Shown in pieces: positions 61,456 through 64,000 of a stretch of 64,000 bases of DNA. A program made the translations under genes and the position numbers. How positions within the stretch are numbered: the first letter of the stretch is position 1; each line of letters opens with the position of its first letter. The DNA is taken from NCBI GenBank assembly GCA_032164295.1, contig JAJHTX010000003.1:1798001-1862000 (forward strand). Reading direction: 5' to 3'. The notes under the pieces are model-generated. The model saw only the letters and a list, made by a program, of their open reading frames with translations, searched no databases and was not told the origin of the DNA. Source of the stretch: Inonotus obliquus (taxonomy: Eukaryota; Basidiomycota; Agaricomycetes; Hymenochaetales; Hymenochaetaceae).

Positions 61456-61462
61456 TATATAA
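61456..61462 (+). promoter_or_regulatory. TATA box
   Basis: TATATAA followed by GGAGG, in a non-coding stretch just after the 261-codon ORF. Transcription would be expected to start near 61485-61495. The last ATG on the + strand in this window is at 61445-61447, immediately upstream, so the AUG-free stretch matches the predicted transcript. Confidence 0.55.
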
Positions 61463-61807
61463 GGAGGCCATCGTAGAGCCGACCTAGTAGTTTAATCCAA
61501 GTCAAGGGACCCTACCATAAGTCCCTAAGTTAAATCGTAACATCAATTACTTGCGAGCCAGTAAATTACCAGTAGCGACACGGCTGAACTAAACCGATTG
61601 TGTGAAATCGAAGTAAAGCTAAAAATACGGATTGCAACTAGATTGTTCTCCCTATTGTCTGCACGGTACGAGCTACTCACAACGTAGTGCGATTCCCGAT
61701 ATTCCCTTATCGTGAATAACAATCAGTATAACAATCGCGTCTGCACGCCGACTTAATACTGTACGATTATAGTATCAGGTTCAACTGCAATATTAGTTAG
61801 TTGCTAG

Positions 61808-61990
61808 TTGTTTCAGATCGGATCAGCTACACAGTCCACTAAGGTGATTAGCAATTCCATAACCAGTATTGTAGAATTTGGATTAACCCCTCAAACCGAG
61901 GAATTAGCCAGATTGGTCCGTCGATTAAGAATCAACGAACCCTCCACGGAGATAAACATCTGGATTAAACTCCCTTCTTGGCAAGCTTAA
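61808..61990 (+). other. Short Met-free open frame in the AUG desert
   Basis: A protein-like stretch after a TTTCAG acceptor at 61815: TQSTKVISNSITSIVEFGLT, PQTEELARLVRRLRINEPST, EINIWIKLPSWQA and then TAA. It has no ATG. It could be an upstream exon of the long frame or an independent small ORF. The link to the next open frame (frame +1 from 61969, ending at the GTAATT donor 62021) was not resolved. Confidence 0.3.
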
Positions 61991-62085
61991 AGGAACAAGC
62001 GCAGACTACTGCCAATAAAGGTAATTGTGATAGCACGAACTAGTCATTCAAATAGACTGATTGAATAATTCCCTTATCCAATCAG

Positions 62086-64000
62086 TAGGCCACCTGGAAC
62101 GGCAAATAGACATCAGTAACAACCACCGAAACCTAGAACCACAGGTCGGGTTAACATTGGAGCGTACAAAACAAACGCAGGAACGAGAACGAGGAGCGCC
62201 GAAGGATATAGACGCGTGGAAGCTAATAGCGAGGCAACCAATTTGGCAAGATCTCTACTGGGATCATTTCAAGACAGGAAGGGTTATAGGCAAGGTATCA
62301 CCTACACCACACGAGAGTGTATTTAAGAGAGCACTAGAAAACGGAGGAGGAACGTTGTACTCCGCGCAAGCACACGCCAACCTATTACACCGAATACTAC
62401 TAGCCCTACTTAACGGAAAGAAAGAGAAAGCAAAAGCAAGTAAAGTATAAGCACAAAAATCGAATATATAATTAAATATAACTATAGTGGCTTACGAAGG
62501 AATATACGCGGGGCTGGTTACAGTATTCATATTTGGTACGATCTACTATAGGACAGCGATTGCAAGTGCGCTCAGACGAGGAACAAGACTACTTCAATAC
62601 CTGTCTATTTACGAACCCTACGCAACGCAGTGGGGGATATATCACTACTCAACTGCCATTGGAACGCAAGTGGACCGATTGGCCAGAAGGATCGAACTAA
62701 TCCTCAACACACAGGCTGAAAAGGATCAAGCATTGGGAGTGTACCTAGACCATCAGTTCAATCAACATATCGAGAAACATAGCCGCTGGCACAGGAGTAA
62801 CGACGAGGCACACCATATCACCAGAACGTTAGTAAGGTACAACCAGACAGAGCTAGGCATCCTCAGGACAAGAACGAGAGAAGTACAACATACCTTCGAA
62901 ACGCTACAACGAAGACAAGAAGAGCACATAGAGCGGTGGACTGCCCGAGAACACCGAGACGCCGAATTTCAGCGCGAACTATTAGATAAAGTAAGCCGCA
63001 TCGAGACAAACTTCCTACGCCTAAGGAATCAAGTGTCGGATATCAGAGTCGCACTCGCTGCGTGGGAAGGAGAAGAGAGACAGCGGGAGGAAACGGAAAT
63101 CCAACAAGACTGGAACACCGTTGGATCGTTATTAGGAGACGATCAAGATCAACCAACGCCGGAACTAACTCAGTCCGAAGCCAGTTGGGAATCACCGAAC
63201 GAATCGGAGCAGAACGGAGGAGAGTGGGGAACAGGGAGCCGTTGGGCAAATTCAGAACCAAACGGGTTTAGGGACTTCAACGGAGACGAAAGTTACAGGC
63301 ACCCAGACTCGCCAATTCCCACTATTCCAGACGAGGAACCGGAAGAAGGAGAGATACAATTACACGTAGTCGACTTCAGGGCCCAGACGGAAAACGAAAG
63401 TGAGAACCTAACTACAATCACGGAGGAAGAAGAAGGCATTAACCAAGAAAGTAGTACCTCCAGGGTTACATTTGATAACGGGAGAAGACTACCAAGCGGC
63501 ATTAACGTTACTCGAGATCAGACAGGGAACGTCCGCATAGACCTGCGAGGATTGGCTAGGTTAAACATAAACGAGATAGTCGAGGAAGTAATTACAGAGC
63601 TACAAGAAGAACTAAAACCGACAAACGAACAAATCCCAACAATAACCATTAGTCGCAAATATCATCGAAAAGCAGATCAGGACAGAATAGTTAAAGGAAT
63701 CATAGGTCGAATCCGAGAACAAAGGGAAGCGAACAATAGGAAAGAAGAAACCAGAGAAGTCCAGAAAACCGAACGAGAACAGGGGATAATTGAAGAGGTA
63801 GAAACGAGAGGAAGGTTGGTATTGTATTATTCCCCAGGATCCACGACCAGTGGCAATTCAGAAGAATTCTCCAGCTCATTCAGCGACGTTAGTCAAGCCC
63901 ACAGTAGCAACACCACAGAAGACGAATACCTAGAAGACAATTATCGAAGGCATTTAGCGTTACTAGAATTCGACCCAGCGGAACTCGAAATCTCGGAACA
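62086..64000 (+). CDS. Met-free long open frame, partial, unknown protein
   Basis: Two open frames in the same phase: 62086-62439 (GHLERQIDISNNHRNLEPQV, DAWKLIARQPIWQDLYWDHF, SAQAHANLLHRILLALLNGK) and 62488 to the window end. They are separated by stops at 62448 and 62469, which a 48-nt GTAAAG...CTATAG intron (62440-62487) would remove in frame. The junction codon would be ATG and would be the only Met. The second part starts AYEGIYAGLVTVFIFGTIYY, a possible membrane helix, then a long coiled coil (KVSRIETNFLRLRNQVSDIR), an acidic Asn/Glu-rich region, and NINEIVEEVITELQEELKPT. No known domain. An upstream acceptor at 62084-62085 (donor GTAATT at 62021) suggests further 5' exons. How it is initiated is unknown. 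Confidence 0.5.

Larger units (their letters stand above)
60480..64000 (+). mobile_element. Candidate novel retroelement or virus-like element, 5' part (runs off the window)
   Basis: At about 60480 the CpG-poor debris gives way to A-rich sequence with normal CpG. The border reads TGTTAGAAAGG, a typical LTR start. It contains an intact ORF (60523-61308), a TATA box (61456-61462), and then 2.55 kb free of ATG on the + strand with several long open frames. The sense strand is markedly A-rich, as in many retroelement RNAs. No reverse transcriptase or other diagnostic domain lies inside the window, so the class is unproven. The right boundary lies beyond 64000. Confidence 0.5.

Overview
The window comes from a fungal nuclear genome, most probably a mushroom-forming basidiomycete. 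This is inferred from gene density, many GT-AG introns of about 45-70 nt, and a housekeeping set (REG1, VPS9, ETR1, RPF1, ZPR1, ALG5, GAL7 and DDX41 homologues) next to a repeat island. Naming rests on motifs read by eye; no database search was run.

Positions 1-37213 are a compact gene-rich block: a DHA1-type MFS transporter (-), a small membrane protein (-), a REG1-like protein phosphatase 1 regulator (+), a VPS9/CUE Rab5 exchange factor (-), an allantoate-permease-type MFS transporter (+), an unrecognised Ser/Pro-rich protein (-), mitochondrial enoyl reductase ETR1 (+), a p24 cargo receptor (-), RPF1 (+), ZPR1 (+), a UCH-type deubiquitinase (+), an EF-hand MscS channel (+), an ATP-dependent DNA ligase (+), ALG5 (+), GAL7 (-) and DDX41 (+). 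Most are unrelated single-copy housekeeping genes, in tandem or divergent about 150-550 bp promoters. No metabolic cluster is evident. ALG5 and GAL7 both belong to sugar metabolism but converge and look independent.

Positions 37214-64000 are a transposon island. From left to right it holds an internally deleted Tc1/mariner element abutting a 1.08-kb foldback element; AT-rich, CpG-poor debris; a young nested LTR retrotransposon (42138-51349, minus orientation, TSD GCGT) that carries a Gag-like ORF but no recognisable pol and is itself invaded by two copies of a second solo LTR; a possible solo LTR; a mariner transposase relic; an old CpG-decayed solo LTR of the same family as the young element; and relics whose readable stops are TAG at likely former CAG codons.

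The most remarkable stretch is the right edge. From about 60480 the sequence becomes A-rich and regains CpG. An intact 261-codon ORF is followed by a TATA box at 61456. From 61448 to the end of the window (2553 nt) the + strand contains no ATG in any frame, while about thirty CAT occur on the same strand. Long open frames run through this desert, including one of more than 500 codons that reaches the window end. A 48-nt candidate intron (62440-62487) would keep that frame open and create the only AUG. This looks like the 5' part of a retroelement or virus-like element whose transcript has been purged of AUG.
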